This document shows positions 1 to 9,377 of a stretch of 64,000 nucleotides of DNA, piece by piece. A program made the position numbers and the translations under genes. The DNA is from UBA7672 sp040398465 (GTDB taxonomy: Bacteria > Pseudomonadota > Alphaproteobacteria > Caulobacterales > Hyphomonadaceae). Below the pieces are notes generated by a model, which was given only the letters and a program-made list of their open reading frames with translations, was not told the DNA's origin and searched no databases. Positions within the stretch are counted from its first letter, which is position 1. Each line of letters starts with the position of its first letter. The DNA is taken from contig JBBAUA010000019.1 in assembly GCA_040398465.1 (NCBI GenBank), positions 1 to 64,000 on the forward strand, in the 5' to 3' direction.

Positions 1-282
1 TTACTGCGTGTCCTTGTCGGGGCGAGGTTCAACCGGCTGATGGATGTCGAGGCCGAATGCGCCATCGTGGCGGCCTGCATGAGCGGCCGGTTGACCGGAC
101 GACCTGCCGCGATTGCTTCCTGGATCGCGCTCCCGGTACGCGCGTGTGTCCGGGGGAGGGCCCCTCGCACTCAGAGACGCAGGTCGTGAAATCACGCAGG
201 TGCTGGTCAGCCTCGCGTGGCTGCAGGCGCCGCGCCTCACTCCCCAACCCCGGCGCCACGCATCAGGGATCGTGTATGCGCG
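1..282. other. Left-edge region with no confident gene
   Basis: This is the 282 bases downstream of tamB. A 79-codon open frame on the minus strand ends at position 1-3 (TAA) but has no recognisable domain, a poor start context and an Arg/Pro/Gly-rich composition typical of chance frames in GC-rich DNA. Only weak short inverted repeats are visible (for example CGCAT/ATGCG around 255-276), without a T-tract. It may hold the 3' region of tamB and a small unknown gene. Confidence 0.3.
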
Positions 283-3200
283 TCAGTAGTCCTTCTTCCA
301 GCGCACGGCGATCTTGGTGTCGCCACTGCCGTCCGCCGACGAGATGATCGAGACCTCGTCCGTCGGCTCCCATTCCACTTCCGCGCCAACGCCGCCCGCG
401 CCGCCCGCGCCCACCTGGATATAGACGTCCTCGGCGATGTACTTGCCGGCCGACACCGTGGCGACGCCGTCTTCGGCGCCGAAAGCCACGCGGTCGAGGC
501 CTGTCGCCTGGCGCACCAGCCCGACCGGATCGAACCCGGCCTGTCCGCCCGCCAGCTGGGCCAAGCCCGCCGCCAGCTGCGCGCCCTCGAAAGCAGACAG
601 CTGCGTCACCGACCTCCCGAAAAGGATTCGCGCGAGCACTTCGTCCTGCGGCAGGGCAGGCGTCGATTCCAGCACGAACTCCGGCTCGGTCGCCGTGCCC
701 GAAATCCGCACCCGCGCCGTGATGTCCGCCGTCGATCGTTCGGCCGCAATGTTGATCCGCGCCATCCGGATCGGGCCATCCAGCGTGATTGTGCCCGTAT
801 CGAACTGGAAGCGCCGGCCCGCCAGATCCAGATCCCCTCGCACCAGCGTCGCTGTGCCGGAGATGGAAGGATCGCTGACCGGTCCGGTCACGCGCACATT
901 CGCCGCCCATTCGGTATCGAGCCCGCGCCCGAACACCACGATCCGGCGCGGCGCCGAAACGCGCAGGTCGAGCTGCACCGGACGCCGGAACGGAGACGTC
1001 GCCGTTTCAGCTTCATCCTCGTCCGGCTGGTTGGGGAAGTTGACGCGGCGAAGCCCGGGAATTGTCGGAATGCTCGCAGACGCCGGCTGCTCGATCGAAA
1101 TCCGCGCCTGCGCCACGGCCAGCTGTCCGCTCACCTGGATGCTGTCGGCGACGATCTTCAACGCGCCATCGCCCGACACGATTGCAAACCGGTCGTTACG
1201 CCCAAGCGCGCGGAGATTGTTCGCCTTGAACGTCACGCCGCCCTGCAAGCCGCCATCCCATTCGATGGCGCCATCGCCCGTCAGCGTACCCCCGGCCCCG
1301 TCATTCGCCGTCATGTTCGTGATGCGCGCCGACCTGTCGTCGAATGCGCCGGTCGCCGAGATGTCGCGCAGCGATAGCCCCGTCTCGCCATGCTCATACG
1401 CGCCTTCGGCCACGGTGAAGCCACCTTGCAGCACGGGATCGGCAAGCGTCCCCGTCGCCCTCACATTGGCGTCGATCGCTCCACGCAGCGACTGATCCTC
1501 CGGCCCGAACAACGCCCACAGCTGTTCCGCGCGCCCCCGCAGGTCGAGCTCGGCCGCCATTGGCGCAGCGGTATCGAGCGCAAGCGCAAAGCCGTCACCC
1601 TCGACAATGGCCACAAGCGATGAGGCATCAAGCTTGAACCCCTGGCCTTCGCCTTCGATGCGCGCCGTCAGCTCGCGTCCGCGCAACGTTCCGACAAGCT
1701 CGAGTGACGCCGGATTGCCTGTCAGGCCCACCGGGTTTGCGTTGGCGATCGAAAGCTGCAGATCGCCCGTCGCCGGTCCGGCGCCGTTGTTGAATGTCGC
1801 GAGCCCCGTGACCACGCCTTCCAGTCGCGTGATGCGCGCCAGCCGCGTAAGCCCACGCAGGCTCACATCTTTCAGCTCCAGACGTCCCGTCGCAGCGGAC
1901 GGCGATTGTGCAGCATCGAGATCGATCTCGCCGCGCAGGGCCGAGAACGCAGCATCCAGCGACCAGTCATTCGGCCCGCGCCGCCAAACCGCCGGCCGCG
2001 ATGTCGCGATCGGCAATTCGTCCACGGTCCCCTTGAGTGTCGCCCCGCCTGACCACACATCGCCCTGCTGCGATCCGGTCGCGGAAAGCTCGAGATCGAT
2101 CGGCGCCCCCAGCGATCCCGTTGCTCGCGCCTCGACCGTCGCGCGCCCGTCCAGCGCCTTGACGTTGAACGCCAGCAGAGACAGCCGCAGCGCCGAACTG
2201 CGAAGGTCGGTCAGTCGGCCGCTGACATCCATCACCAGCTCATCGCCCATGCGAACCGAGCCGTTGGCGATCATCGCGCCGCGCTCCAGCCCGGCAATGC
2301 CGTTGAGCGGCCCGCTGGCCGTGAAGCTCGTCGCCAGCACGCCGTCGGCGAAAGCCAGCCGCGGCGCGTTGAACTTCAGTTCGCCCAGGCTCGCGGCCAG
2401 GTCGTTGATACGCCAGTCGCCTTCGCCCGCCTCGATCCGTCCGCTGGCGCGGAATGCTCCGGTGTCGGAATCGCCGGCCAGCGCAAAGCGACCCTCGATC
2501 GCCTCGCCGAATGTCGCGTTGGCCATGCCCGAAATATCGCGCACCGAAACGCCCGCCGTGCTGACAGCCCCATCGGACAGGCGGAGATCGACCACGGGCC
2601 GCGTGATCGTGCCGGCGACGTCTGCGGTGAAAGCAGCCGCCTCGATCACAGCGCCGCCCACATCGATCGCGCGACTTAGCACGCCGGTCGCGCGACCCGA
2701 AACTGCGCCGCTATCGGCAATGCGACCCGTCATGCTGGCGCGCAGCCCGGCCATCTGCACAGAGCCGGACTCGATCGCAAAGCGCCCATTGCTCAATGCG
2801 CCGACCAGGCTCACCCGCGGCGACGGTCCCATCAGCTCGTTCAGCGTGGCCTCGTTCGAGGCGATGCCGCGGCCCTCGATGTCAGCGGAAATCCGGATCG
2901 GCGCGCGAGCGGATTCAGCCCTCACACGGAATGGCCCCTGGGCCGAGCCCGTCAGCGGCGCGACATCGCTCACCCTCGCCACGCGTGCTGAACCTCGCAG
3001 GTCCATCGCGCCGGTCTCGGTGTTGAAAGAACCCCGCGCCGAGACGGCGCCTGGCGCGCCTTCGATGCGCGACCCGAGAATCTCGATCAGCCCCGTCCGC
3101 GTGTTGAGCTCGCCGCGCAGCGATGCGGTGTAGCGCGCAGGCTGCAGTGCGGGCAGGGCGTCCAGCCGTCCGTCATCGATGCGCGCCCCGCTGGTCGCAA

Positions 3201-4419
3201 GTGACAGCGTCCCTCGGGAAAAGTTCGCCTGCACGGGCGCCGCCACTTGCGCGGCCTGGCCGGAGGGCCATTTCATGTTGCTGACGCTGGCTTCGCCACG
3301 CCACGCCACACCGCCAATGCCCCATGACAGCATGCCGGCCGCATCAGCTGTCCCAGCCACGGGATCTGCGACTCGGGCAAGGTCGAGGCCGGTCACGCGC
3401 GTTGCGACTTCCTTGGGCGATGTCCACGTCGCGAAGTCATAGTCGCCCGAGATTTCGACAGCGCCTGCCGGCGCTGAGAGCCGCACCGTCGTCGGCGCCT
3501 TGGACAGCGTCTTCAGATCAGCCGTGGCGTCGAGCGTGATCGTATCGCCAGTACGCTCGGTGATGTCCTGCAGTAGGGGCCAGCCGCCGGCATCAACGCT
3601 GGCTGTCAGCTTGCCAGCAGCGCCCGCGCGCGAGATGCTGAACCGCGCCGCATCCTCTCCGCCAAAGTCGAGCGCGCCAGCGCCGCTGAAATTGTCGAGC
3701 GTACCGGAAATGCTGCCCGTGAAGGCGATGTCCTTGTCCTCGGGGGATTGCAGCAGGGCGGCGAGCAGTCCGTCGGAAGGCCCGGTCAGCGTCGCAGCCG
3801 CCTTGAGCGCGCCGGCGGCCGACCATTCAGCCGAGATGTTGGCCGCGTCCGCCGGCCCCTCGACCGGCGCAAGCGTCATGCGCGCAAAGCCGGATCCGTC
3901 GCGCGGGCGGGCGGCGCCCCCATCGATGCGATACCGCGCCGCGATGCCCATCACCGGCTCGGCGATACGCAGGTCGCCGATCGAGAACGCATCGAGCTTC
4001 AGCCCGACATCGGGTCCTGGTGCGTTCTCATCCAGCATGGCGAGAATGGGTTGGCGCAACACGTCGACAGTGCGGATCTCGATCGTGCTGATTTCAAGCT
4101 GGCCGCCGAACAGCGCAGTCGGCGTCCACTCCACGCGGGCGTGACGCGCGCGCAGCCAGACGCCCTCATCGTCCACCAGCGCGATGTCGGCGAGGGTTGC
4201 TTGGTTCAGCGGGTCGCCCTTGAGGCCAGACAGGCGAAGCGTGCCAAACGGCCCGACTTGTCGCCCGTCGATCTGGGACAGGATGAATCCCCGTCCGCCA
4301 TCCGTGGTGATCCAGAACCGCAGGACGACGGCTGCCGCCACGAGGGCAAGCATGGCGAACATCAGCGCCAGAGCGATGCGGAGCCAGAGCGGGTATCGCT
4401 TGCGTTTCGCGCGTTCCAT
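283..4419 (-). CDS. tamB: TamB, inner-membrane component of the translocation and assembly module
   Basis: 1378 residues. There is a short basic cytoplasmic head, one N-terminal membrane anchor at about residues 12-32, then a very long periplasmic stretch of repetitive beta-structure rich in Ser/Ala/Gly/Asp. The C-terminal 350 residues carry the conserved TamB (DUF490) domain, ending in a beta-signal-like tail with an aromatic last residue (Tyr). TamB works with TamA in outer-membrane protein insertion and, as shown for the wider AsmA-like family, in lipid transport between membranes. The start overlaps the tamA stop by one base (TGATG, 4417-4421), so the two are translationally coupled. Length and layout match the family. 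Confidence is high. Confidence 0.93.
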   Translation of the reverse strand: MERAKRKRYPLWLRIALALMFAMLALVAAAVVLRFWITTDGGRGFILSQIDGRQVGPFGTLRLSGLKGDPLNQATLADIALVDDEGVWLRARHARVEWTPTALFGGQLEISTIEIRTVDVLRQPILAMLDENAPGPDVGLKLDAFSIGDLRIAEPVMGIAARYRIDGGAARPRDGSGFARMTLAPVEGPADAANISAEWSAAGALKAAATLTGPSDGLLAALLQSPEDKDIAFTGSISGTLDNFSGAGALDFGGEDAARFSISRAGAAGKLTASVDAGGWPLLQDITERTGDTITLDATADLKTLSKAPTTVRLSAPAGAVEISGDYDFATWTSPKEVATRVTGLDLARVADPVAGTADAAGMLSWGIGGVAWRGEASVSNMKWPSGQAAQVAAPVQANFSRGTLSLATSGARIDDGRLDALPALQPARYTASLRGELNTRTGLIEILGSRIEGAPGAVSARGSFNTETGAMDLRGSARVARVSDVAPLTGSAQGPFRVRAESARAPIRISADIEGRGIASNEATLNELMGPSPRVSLVGALSNGRFAIESGSVQMAGLRASMTGRIADSGAVSGRATGVLSRAIDVGGAVIEAAAFTADVAGTITRPVVDLRLSDGAVSTAGVSVRDISGMANATFGEAIEGRFALAGDSDTGAFRASGRIEAGEGDWRINDLAASLGELKFNAPRLAFADGVLATSFTASGPLNGIAGLERGAMIANGSVRMGDELVMDVSGRLTDLRSSALRLSLLAFNVKALDGRATVEARATGSLGAPIDLELSATGSQQGDVWSGGATLKGTVDELPIATSRPAVWRRGPNDWSLDAAFSALRGEIDLDAAQSPSAATGRLELKDVSLRGLTRLARITRLEGVVTGLATFNNGAGPATGDLQLSIANANPVGLTGNPASLELVGTLRGRELTARIEGEGQGFKLDASSLVAIVEGDGFALALDTAAPMAAELDLRGRAEQLWALFGPEDQSLRGAIDANVRATGTLADPVLQGGFTVAEGAYEHGETGLSLRDISATGAFDDRSARITNMTANDGAGGTLTGDGAIEWDGGLQGGVTFKANNLRALGRNDRFAIVSGDGALKIVADSIQVSGQLAVAQARISIEQPASASIPTIPGLRRVNFPNQPDEDEAETATSPFRRPVQLDLRVSAPRRIVVFGRGLDTEWAANVRVTGPVSDPSISGTATLVRGDLDLAGRRFQFDTGTITLDGPIRMARINIAAERSTADITARVRISGTATEPEFVLESTPALPQDEVLARILFGRSVTQLSAFEGAQLAAGLAQLAGGQAGFDPVGLVRQATGLDRVAFGAEDGVATVSAGKYIAEDVYIQVGAGGAGGVGAEVEWEPTDEVSIISSADGSGDTKIAVRWKKDY

Positions 4420-6311
4420 CAGAAAGCCTGTCCGATGGAGATATAGATCTGGAAGTCGCCCGCGCCCTCGACATTGCTCAGCGGCACTGCAAAATCCGCC
4501 CGCAGCGGGCCGAACGCGGTGTAGTAGCGAAAGCCGAGACCGGCGCCGAACTTCATGTCGTCGATCGGCGGCTCGACATTGGAGCCAGCCGCGCCCGCAT
4601 CGATGAAGGCGACATAGCCCAGCGTGTCGCTGGCGCGGTAGCGAAGCTCGAAGCTTGTCTCGATCAGCGAGCGTCCGGTGATCAGGCCCGTGGCGTCGCG
4701 CGGCGCAAGCGACTGGTATTCATAGCCGCGAACCGATCCGCCGCCGCCAGCGAAGAAGGCGCGGTCAGGCGGCGCGCCGCTCGGGCCAGCGATAGTGCCC
4801 AGCTTGCCGCGGATGGCGCCGACGAGATTGTCCGTGCCGAAATCCGAATAGGCAGACGCTTCCGCCGTCATCCGAGCAAACGCGATATTGGTGTCGCCCC
4901 AGGTGACGCCGGGCTCGAACGTGACGCGGCCGCGTATGCCGTTCACCGGATCAAGAATGTCGCGTACGCCGACATACTCCGCTGTCCCCGTGCCCGACAG
5001 GATGATGAGATCGCGACGGTTTAGACCGGCGAACCGTTCCGTCGCCTCAAGCACGCTCGCATACCCCGCCTCGACGCCGATCGAGGCGCGCACGCGCCGC
5101 GAAATCTGCTCGGCAAGCGTCGCCGAGACGTTGGCGCCCGACTGGTCGAACGCATCCGTCTCGAAATCCTCGACCTCGCCGCTCAACTCCAGGATGCGGC
5201 CGTACTTGCCGATATGAGGCAGGCGATAGCTCGTCTTCACGCGGCGCTCCAGCGTCGCAAGCAGGCCGGACACGGTGAGGGAATCACCCCAGCCGCTGAA
5301 ATTGCGCAACTGCCACTCGGCGTCCAGACCAATGCCCTCGCTGCTCGACACCGACGCGCCGAGTGCGATCGTCTGGCGCTCGCGTTCCGTCAGCTCGACG
5401 ATCACATCGCGCGCAGCGACACCGTCGGCATCGAGTGTTGCGCCATCGGCCAGCCGCACGGCGGTGGCTGCGAAGAGCCCGGTTTCGGCCAGCCGTCCGC
5501 GAAACTCGTCCATCCGTGCGGGCGTCACGCGCTCGCCCTCCTTCCAGGGGCGCAGGCTTGCGACGAATTCCGCGCGCGTCGCATCGAGGCCCGTCACCGA
5601 CAGCGACCCGAACGAGGCGCGCAGGCCTGGGCGCAGCCGGAATTCGAGTTCGATCGAACCTGCGCCAGCGTCCGCCAGCGCGTCGACAGGTTCAGCGCTC
5701 GCATCGGGATAGCCGGCGGCGCGCAGCCGCCTCACCAGCGCATCGCCCGTTTCGATCACCGGCTGTGCACGCGCCGGCGCGCCGGGGCTGATCGGTTCGA
5801 GCAGGCTGTCGATCTCGGCCTGCGTCGTCTCATCGGGTGCTGCGCCAACGTAAGCGACGCGACGGCTCGCATAGACGAACAGCGGCCCCGCCGTCACACG
5901 CACGCCACGCGTGTAGATGATCTGGCCCGCGGCGAAGGGCTCAACCTCGGCCTGGTAATAGCCTTCGCTTTCGAGGAAGCTTGATACGATCGCAGCTGTG
6001 CGATCAGACTGCCGACGCGCCTCGAACAGCGTTCCGGCCACGGGCTCCCCGCGCTGAAGCAGCTTCAGCGCGTCGTTCAGGCCGGGCGGCACGCCGTACA
6101 CCGGAACTCGTCCGGCCTCGGACGATCCTTCAGTCGATCCCAGGTCGGGGTCTGAAGCCGTATCGATCTGCGGCGCCGGGTCCTGAAGCGCGGGCGCTTG
6201 CGCGACCGGATCCTGCGCCAGGGCAGGCTGGGCCGACACGACGCACAGGGCCATCGCCAGGCCCCAAAGGACCCGGCCGGCTCGACTGCGCTGTCGTCCG
6301 CCGCACGCCAT
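4419..6311 (-). CDS. tamA: TamA, BamA/Omp85-family outer-membrane protein
   Basis: 630 residues with an N-terminal signal peptide (cleavage near residue 32, after AQPALAQ-like sequence). POTRA-type repeats follow over about residues 85-320 and an Omp85 beta-barrel over about 320-630. The barrel contains the family motif GGGGSVRGYEY near residue 525, the loop-6 VRGY element of BamA/TamA. The chain ends in an aromatic residue (Phe), as expected of an outer-membrane beta-signal. It is immediately upstream of, and coupled to, tamB. I separate it from BamA by its length, its three or so POTRAs and the tamB partner. It would act in outer-membrane assembly. Confidence 0.93.
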   Translation of the reverse strand: MACGGRQRSRAGRVLWGLAMALCVVSAQPALAQDPVAQAPALQDPAPQIDTASDPDLGSTEGSSEAGRVPVYGVPPGLNDALKLLQRGEPVAGTLFEARRQSDRTAAIVSSFLESEGYYQAEVEPFAAGQIIYTRGVRVTAGPLFVYASRRVAYVGAAPDETTQAEIDSLLEPISPGAPARAQPVIETGDALVRRLRAAGYPDASAEPVDALADAGAGSIELEFRLRPGLRASFGSLSVTGLDATRAEFVASLRPWKEGERVTPARMDEFRGRLAETGLFAATAVRLADGATLDADGVAARDVIVELTERERQTIALGASVSSSEGIGLDAEWQLRNFSGWGDSLTVSGLLATLERRVKTSYRLPHIGKYGRILELSGEVEDFETDAFDQSGANVSATLAEQISRRVRASIGVEAGYASVLEATERFAGLNRRDLIILSGTGTAEYVGVRDILDPVNGIRGRVTFEPGVTWGDTNIAFARMTAEASAYSDFGTDNLVGAIRGKLGTIAGPSGAPPDRAFFAGGGGSVRGYEYQSLAPRDATGLITGRSLIETSFELRYRASDTLGYVAFIDAGAAGSNVEPPIDDMKFGAGLGFRYYTAFGPLRADFAVPLSNVEGAGDFQIYISIGQAF

Positions 6312-6474
6312 TCACACACTCAAATCCGGAACCGTCGCAGGCCCCGCGTCCACATAGTTCGTCCGATCGCCGCGACCCGTCGGGATCGAAGCAAACATCA
6401 CGCCGCGGCATTCTCATGGCGGCGCGTGGATTCACCTTATTGGCGAAACGCTTGCGGGGGATTGTCGCCAGGCT

Positions 6475-7623
6475 TCAGGCCGCGGCGAAATAGCCGGCCA
6501 GAAGCCGGTAATATATCCGGCAGAGTGTTTCGATTTCGTCGACCGGGATGTGCTCGTCGACCTTGTGCGCCATTTCATTTCGGACGCCCAGTTCGGCGAC
6601 CGGGCAGACGTCCTTGATGTAGCGCGCGTCCGACGTGCCGCCGCCGGTGGTAAGCTCTGGTTTACGACCTGTCTCCGCCTCGACCGCAGCGACAATCTGC
6701 TCGGTGAGCTTGCCGGGCCTGGTGTAGAACGCCTCGCCCGTCACACGCATTTCCAGGCTTAGGGTCACCCCATCGCGCCCGCTGCCGATGAGCTGCTCGA
6801 GGCGCGCCATGAGATCGGCGCCGGTATGGTTCGGGTTGAACCGGATGTTGAACTTCGCCATCGCCTGCGCCGGTATGACGTTGTGCGCAGTATTGCCGAC
6901 ATCGATCGTGGTGATTTCGAGATTGGATGGCTGGAAGCCGGGGCTGCCATTGTCGAGCTTCAGCTCGCGGAGCTTCTGCAGCGCATCCAGTATGACCGGC
7001 ATCGGGTTGGCGGACTTCTCCGGATAGGCCGCATGGCCCTGTCGGCCCACCGCCTTCAGCACGCAGTTCAGTGAGCCGCGCCTGCCGTTCTTGACGATGT
7101 CGGCGATGCGGTCTTCCGAGGTCGGCTCGCCAACGATGCAATGGTCGATCGTCTCGCCGTCGGCGATTACAGCGGGCAGCAGGCGCCGCGTGCCGTGCAG
7201 GCCGGGCCCTTCTTCGTCGCCCGTGATCAGCAGCGAGATCGAGCCCGGCGGCCGGCCATGGTCAGCGACATAACGCGCGGTCGCACTGACGAAGGCGGCA
7301 ATTGCGCCCTTCATGTCGGAGGTTCCCCGGCCGTACATGACGCCATTGCGGATTTCTGCGCCGAACGGATCGACCGTCCACCCGGCAGCGTCGCCAACTG
7401 GAACGACATCCGTATGGCCGGCGAAACAGAAATTCGGGGCGGCCCCGCCAAGCCGGGCATAAAGATTGTCCACGCCCTCGAACGGGTAGCGCTTTGTCCG
7501 GAACCCCAGCGATTCCAGCGCCTCGGCCAGCACGTCCTGCGCCCCGTCATGACAGGGGTTCACGGTCGGCTGGCGGATGAGCGCCTGGGCGAGGGCGATG
7601 GGGTCGTGCAGGGTATCGATCAT
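6475..7623 (-). CDS. dapE: Succinyl-diaminopimelate desuccinylase
   Basis: 382 residues, an M20 metallopeptidase-fold enzyme. It removes succinate from N-succinyl-LL-2,6-diaminopimelate in the lysine/meso-DAP pathway that feeds peptidoglycan. Visible family features: the metal-site motif GHTDVVPVGD near residue 69, the GRGTSDMKG motif with catalytic Asp near residue 102, the TGDEEG motif near residue 134 supplying the catalytic Glu pair, and a C-terminal GGGTSDARY motif near residue 325. Length is the usual 375-385. No strong Shine-Dalgarno sequence precedes the ATG. It stands alone, separated from tamA by 163 bases. Confidence 0.94.
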   Translation of the reverse strand: MIDTLHDPIALAQALIRQPTVNPCHDGAQDVLAEALESLGFRTKRYPFEGVDNLYARLGGAAPNFCFAGHTDVVPVGDAAGWTVDPFGAEIRNGVMYGRGTSDMKGAIAAFVSATARYVADHGRPPGSISLLITGDEEGPGLHGTRRLLPAVIADGETIDHCIVGEPTSEDRIADIVKNGRRGSLNCVLKAVGRQGHAAYPEKSANPMPVILDALQKLRELKLDNGSPGFQPSNLEITTIDVGNTAHNVIPAQAMAKFNIRFNPNHTGADLMARLEQLIGSGRDGVTLSLEMRVTGEAFYTRPGKLTEQIVAAVEAETGRKPELTTGGGTSDARYIKDVCPVAELGVRNEMAHKVDEHIPVDEIETLCRIYYRLLAGYFAAA

Positions 7624-7777
7624 GAGCGTGGGTTTAGCCCGCCTCGGTAGTGCTGGGAAGGAACCCGGCGCGGCGAGTATGGCCGCCCGGTTTCGCTTGC
7701 CCCGGGCGGCCCCCCGCCGGTATGACGGTTAACGTTGGCGGGCTGTGGAGAATCCCCCCGGGACGTTCGAGGAGACG

Positions 7778-9361
7778 ATGGGCGACACCCCCTCCTTCAA
7801 CGATCGCTTTGCCCGCCGCGCCGCGCCGGGCGGGAATGGATTCGGCCCTGCGCAGGATCATTTCCGCAAAGCTGGGCCCGACCCCACTCCAGACCCGTTC
7901 AAGTCGGGCGGCAAACCGCCCAAGGTCGCAAAGCCTGCCAAGCCGCCCAAGATGACGGCCGCATCGCCAGGCAACGACCCGTTCGCGCAGAAGTCGAAGC
8001 CAGCCCAGCCCGCCGCCAAGCCGGCTCCCAAGCCGGCCTCGAAACCTGCGATGACTGCGCCGCTGAAAGACCCGTTCGCGCGCGCGCCGCTACACCCGCC
8101 AAGAACGCGAACGCCGCCCCCACCCTCCGCTCCGAAGCAGGCCGCGCCAAAATCGACTGCCGCCCGTGTCGCGCCGCTCGCTGCGGCGGCCAGCTTCTAC
8201 AATCCATTCGGTCGATCTCCTGCGCCCAAGGGCGACAAGACGCCGGCGCATGTGGAATCGCCCCGCACGCCGCTCCATGTCGTGCCTGACATGCCGCCCG
8301 AGCCGGCGGCGCCTGCGAAGAAGACCCTCGCACAGTCCCGCCCGGCCGGACGATCCAGTTCGCTCGTCCTCGTCTCGGGCGCGGGCGCAACAGGCGCCGC
8401 TGAGACACTTGAGGCGCCGCCTCCGCCCGCCGTCGACAAGACGCCGGAACCTCCTGCCGCTGATCCGGCGCCTGCGCCTCCGGTCACGCGCAAACGCGCA
8501 GGCGGAGGAGGAGGGAGCGGAGGTCCGCCGCGTGACGGCGCGATGGCTGTCGCGGCGCCCGTCAGGCGCGGCTTCAACCAGGACGACCTGTTCGGCGTCC
8601 TCTTCGGCATCGCCGTCATCCTCTTCCTGCTGCTCTGGCTGTGGCGTGGCCGCAGCCTAGAAGCCCCGACCGAGGAAGGTCTCGTTGGCGTCCAGTCCGC
8701 CGCGAACCAGCAGCTTGCGGCCGCGCCGCCGCCTGCGCCGCTGGTTGACCCGTTCGGCAATGCACCCGTCGATCTTCGCCCCAGCGGCCCCATCCCGGAG
8801 CCCCTGCCTGAGCCCGACGCCGGGATCGCAGCGGTGACGCCTCCGCCCGCAGCGGCGCCCGCGACGCCGCCCGCCGCAGCTGCACCCGCTGCACCGCCTG
8901 TCACGCCAACGCCGCAAGCGACGACGCCAGCCGCCCCGCCGAAGGCCGCGATTGCGCCCGCCGTGCCGATCGCCGAGCGCAAGATGAATGGCTGGTTCTG
9001 CACCGCCTCCAGCACGCTGACCAAGGCTTCGCGCACCGCTCTCGAAGGCGAACTCACGGCATTCGCCGACGTCTTCGCTGGCAAGGAGCTTGTCGTGCGC
9101 GGCTATGCCGACACGCGCGGCTCCAGCGAATACAACAGCCTGCTCGGCGGGGAGCGCGCGAAAGTCGTCGCGGACTTTCTCCGCACCAAAGGGCTCACGG
9201 TTGCCGAGTTCAGCGGCGTCGGCGAACTCGACGGGCTGGACGACAACCAGAACTGCCCCAACCAGCGCCGCGTCGATGTCTGGGTGAAGGGCGGCCCGGC
9301 AGCAGCCCCAAGTCGCGAGTGCACTCCGGAGCCTGAGGCCGCAAAGCTGGTCTGCGGCTGA
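7778..9361 (+). CDS. Envelope-spanning OmpA-domain protein with DPF-repeat cytoplasmic tail
   Basis: 527 residues from the ATG at 7778, which has GAGGAG three bases upstream; an in-frame GTG at 7745 is the alternative. Residues 1-270 are Pro/Ala/Lys-rich, look disordered and repeat a (D/N)PF motif at residues 39, 67, 98 and 142. A Gly-rich patch precedes one membrane segment at about 274-294. A Pro/Ala-rich periplasmic linker (with one more DPF at 324) leads to an OmpA-like peptidoglycan-binding domain at about 424-512, with GYADTRGSSEYN, GERAKVV and NQRRVDVWV motifs. Inferred role: tethering a cytoplasmic partner to the cell wall across the inner membrane. No named orthologue is recognised. 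Confidence 0.8.
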   Translation: MGDTPSFNDRFARRAAPGGNGFGPAQDHFRKAGPDPTPDPFKSGGKPPKVAKPAKPPKMTAASPGNDPFAQKSKPAQPAAKPAPKPASKPAMTAPLKDPFARAPLHPPRTRTPPPPSAPKQAAPKSTAARVAPLAAAASFYNPFGRSPAPKGDKTPAHVESPRTPLHVVPDMPPEPAAPAKKTLAQSRPAGRSSSLVLVSGAGATGAAETLEAPPPPAVDKTPEPPAADPAPAPPVTRKRAGGGGGSGGPPRDGAMAVAAPVRRGFNQDDLFGVLFGIAVILFLLLWLWRGRSLEAPTEEGLVGVQSAANQQLAAAPPPAPLVDPFGNAPVDLRPSGPIPEPLPEPDAGIAAVTPPPAAAPATPPAAAAPAAPPVTPTPQATTPAAPPKAAIAPAVPIAERKMNGWFCTASSTLTKASRTALEGELTAFADVFAGKELVVRGYADTRGSSEYNSLLGGERAKVVADFLRTKGLTVAEFSGVGELDGLDDNQNCPNQRRVDVWVKGGPAAAPSRECTPEPEAAKLVCG

Positions 9362-9377
9362 TCACGCGAACAATCCG

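Noticed and set aside
1..240. A 79-codon minus-strand open frame at the left edge
   Set aside because: No domain, weak start, composition like chance frames. It is kept only as an uncertain region.
7778..9361. DPF motifs as eukaryotic-style AP2/EH-domain ligands
   Set aside because: No such partners exist in bacteria. Only the repeat pattern, not that function, is supported.
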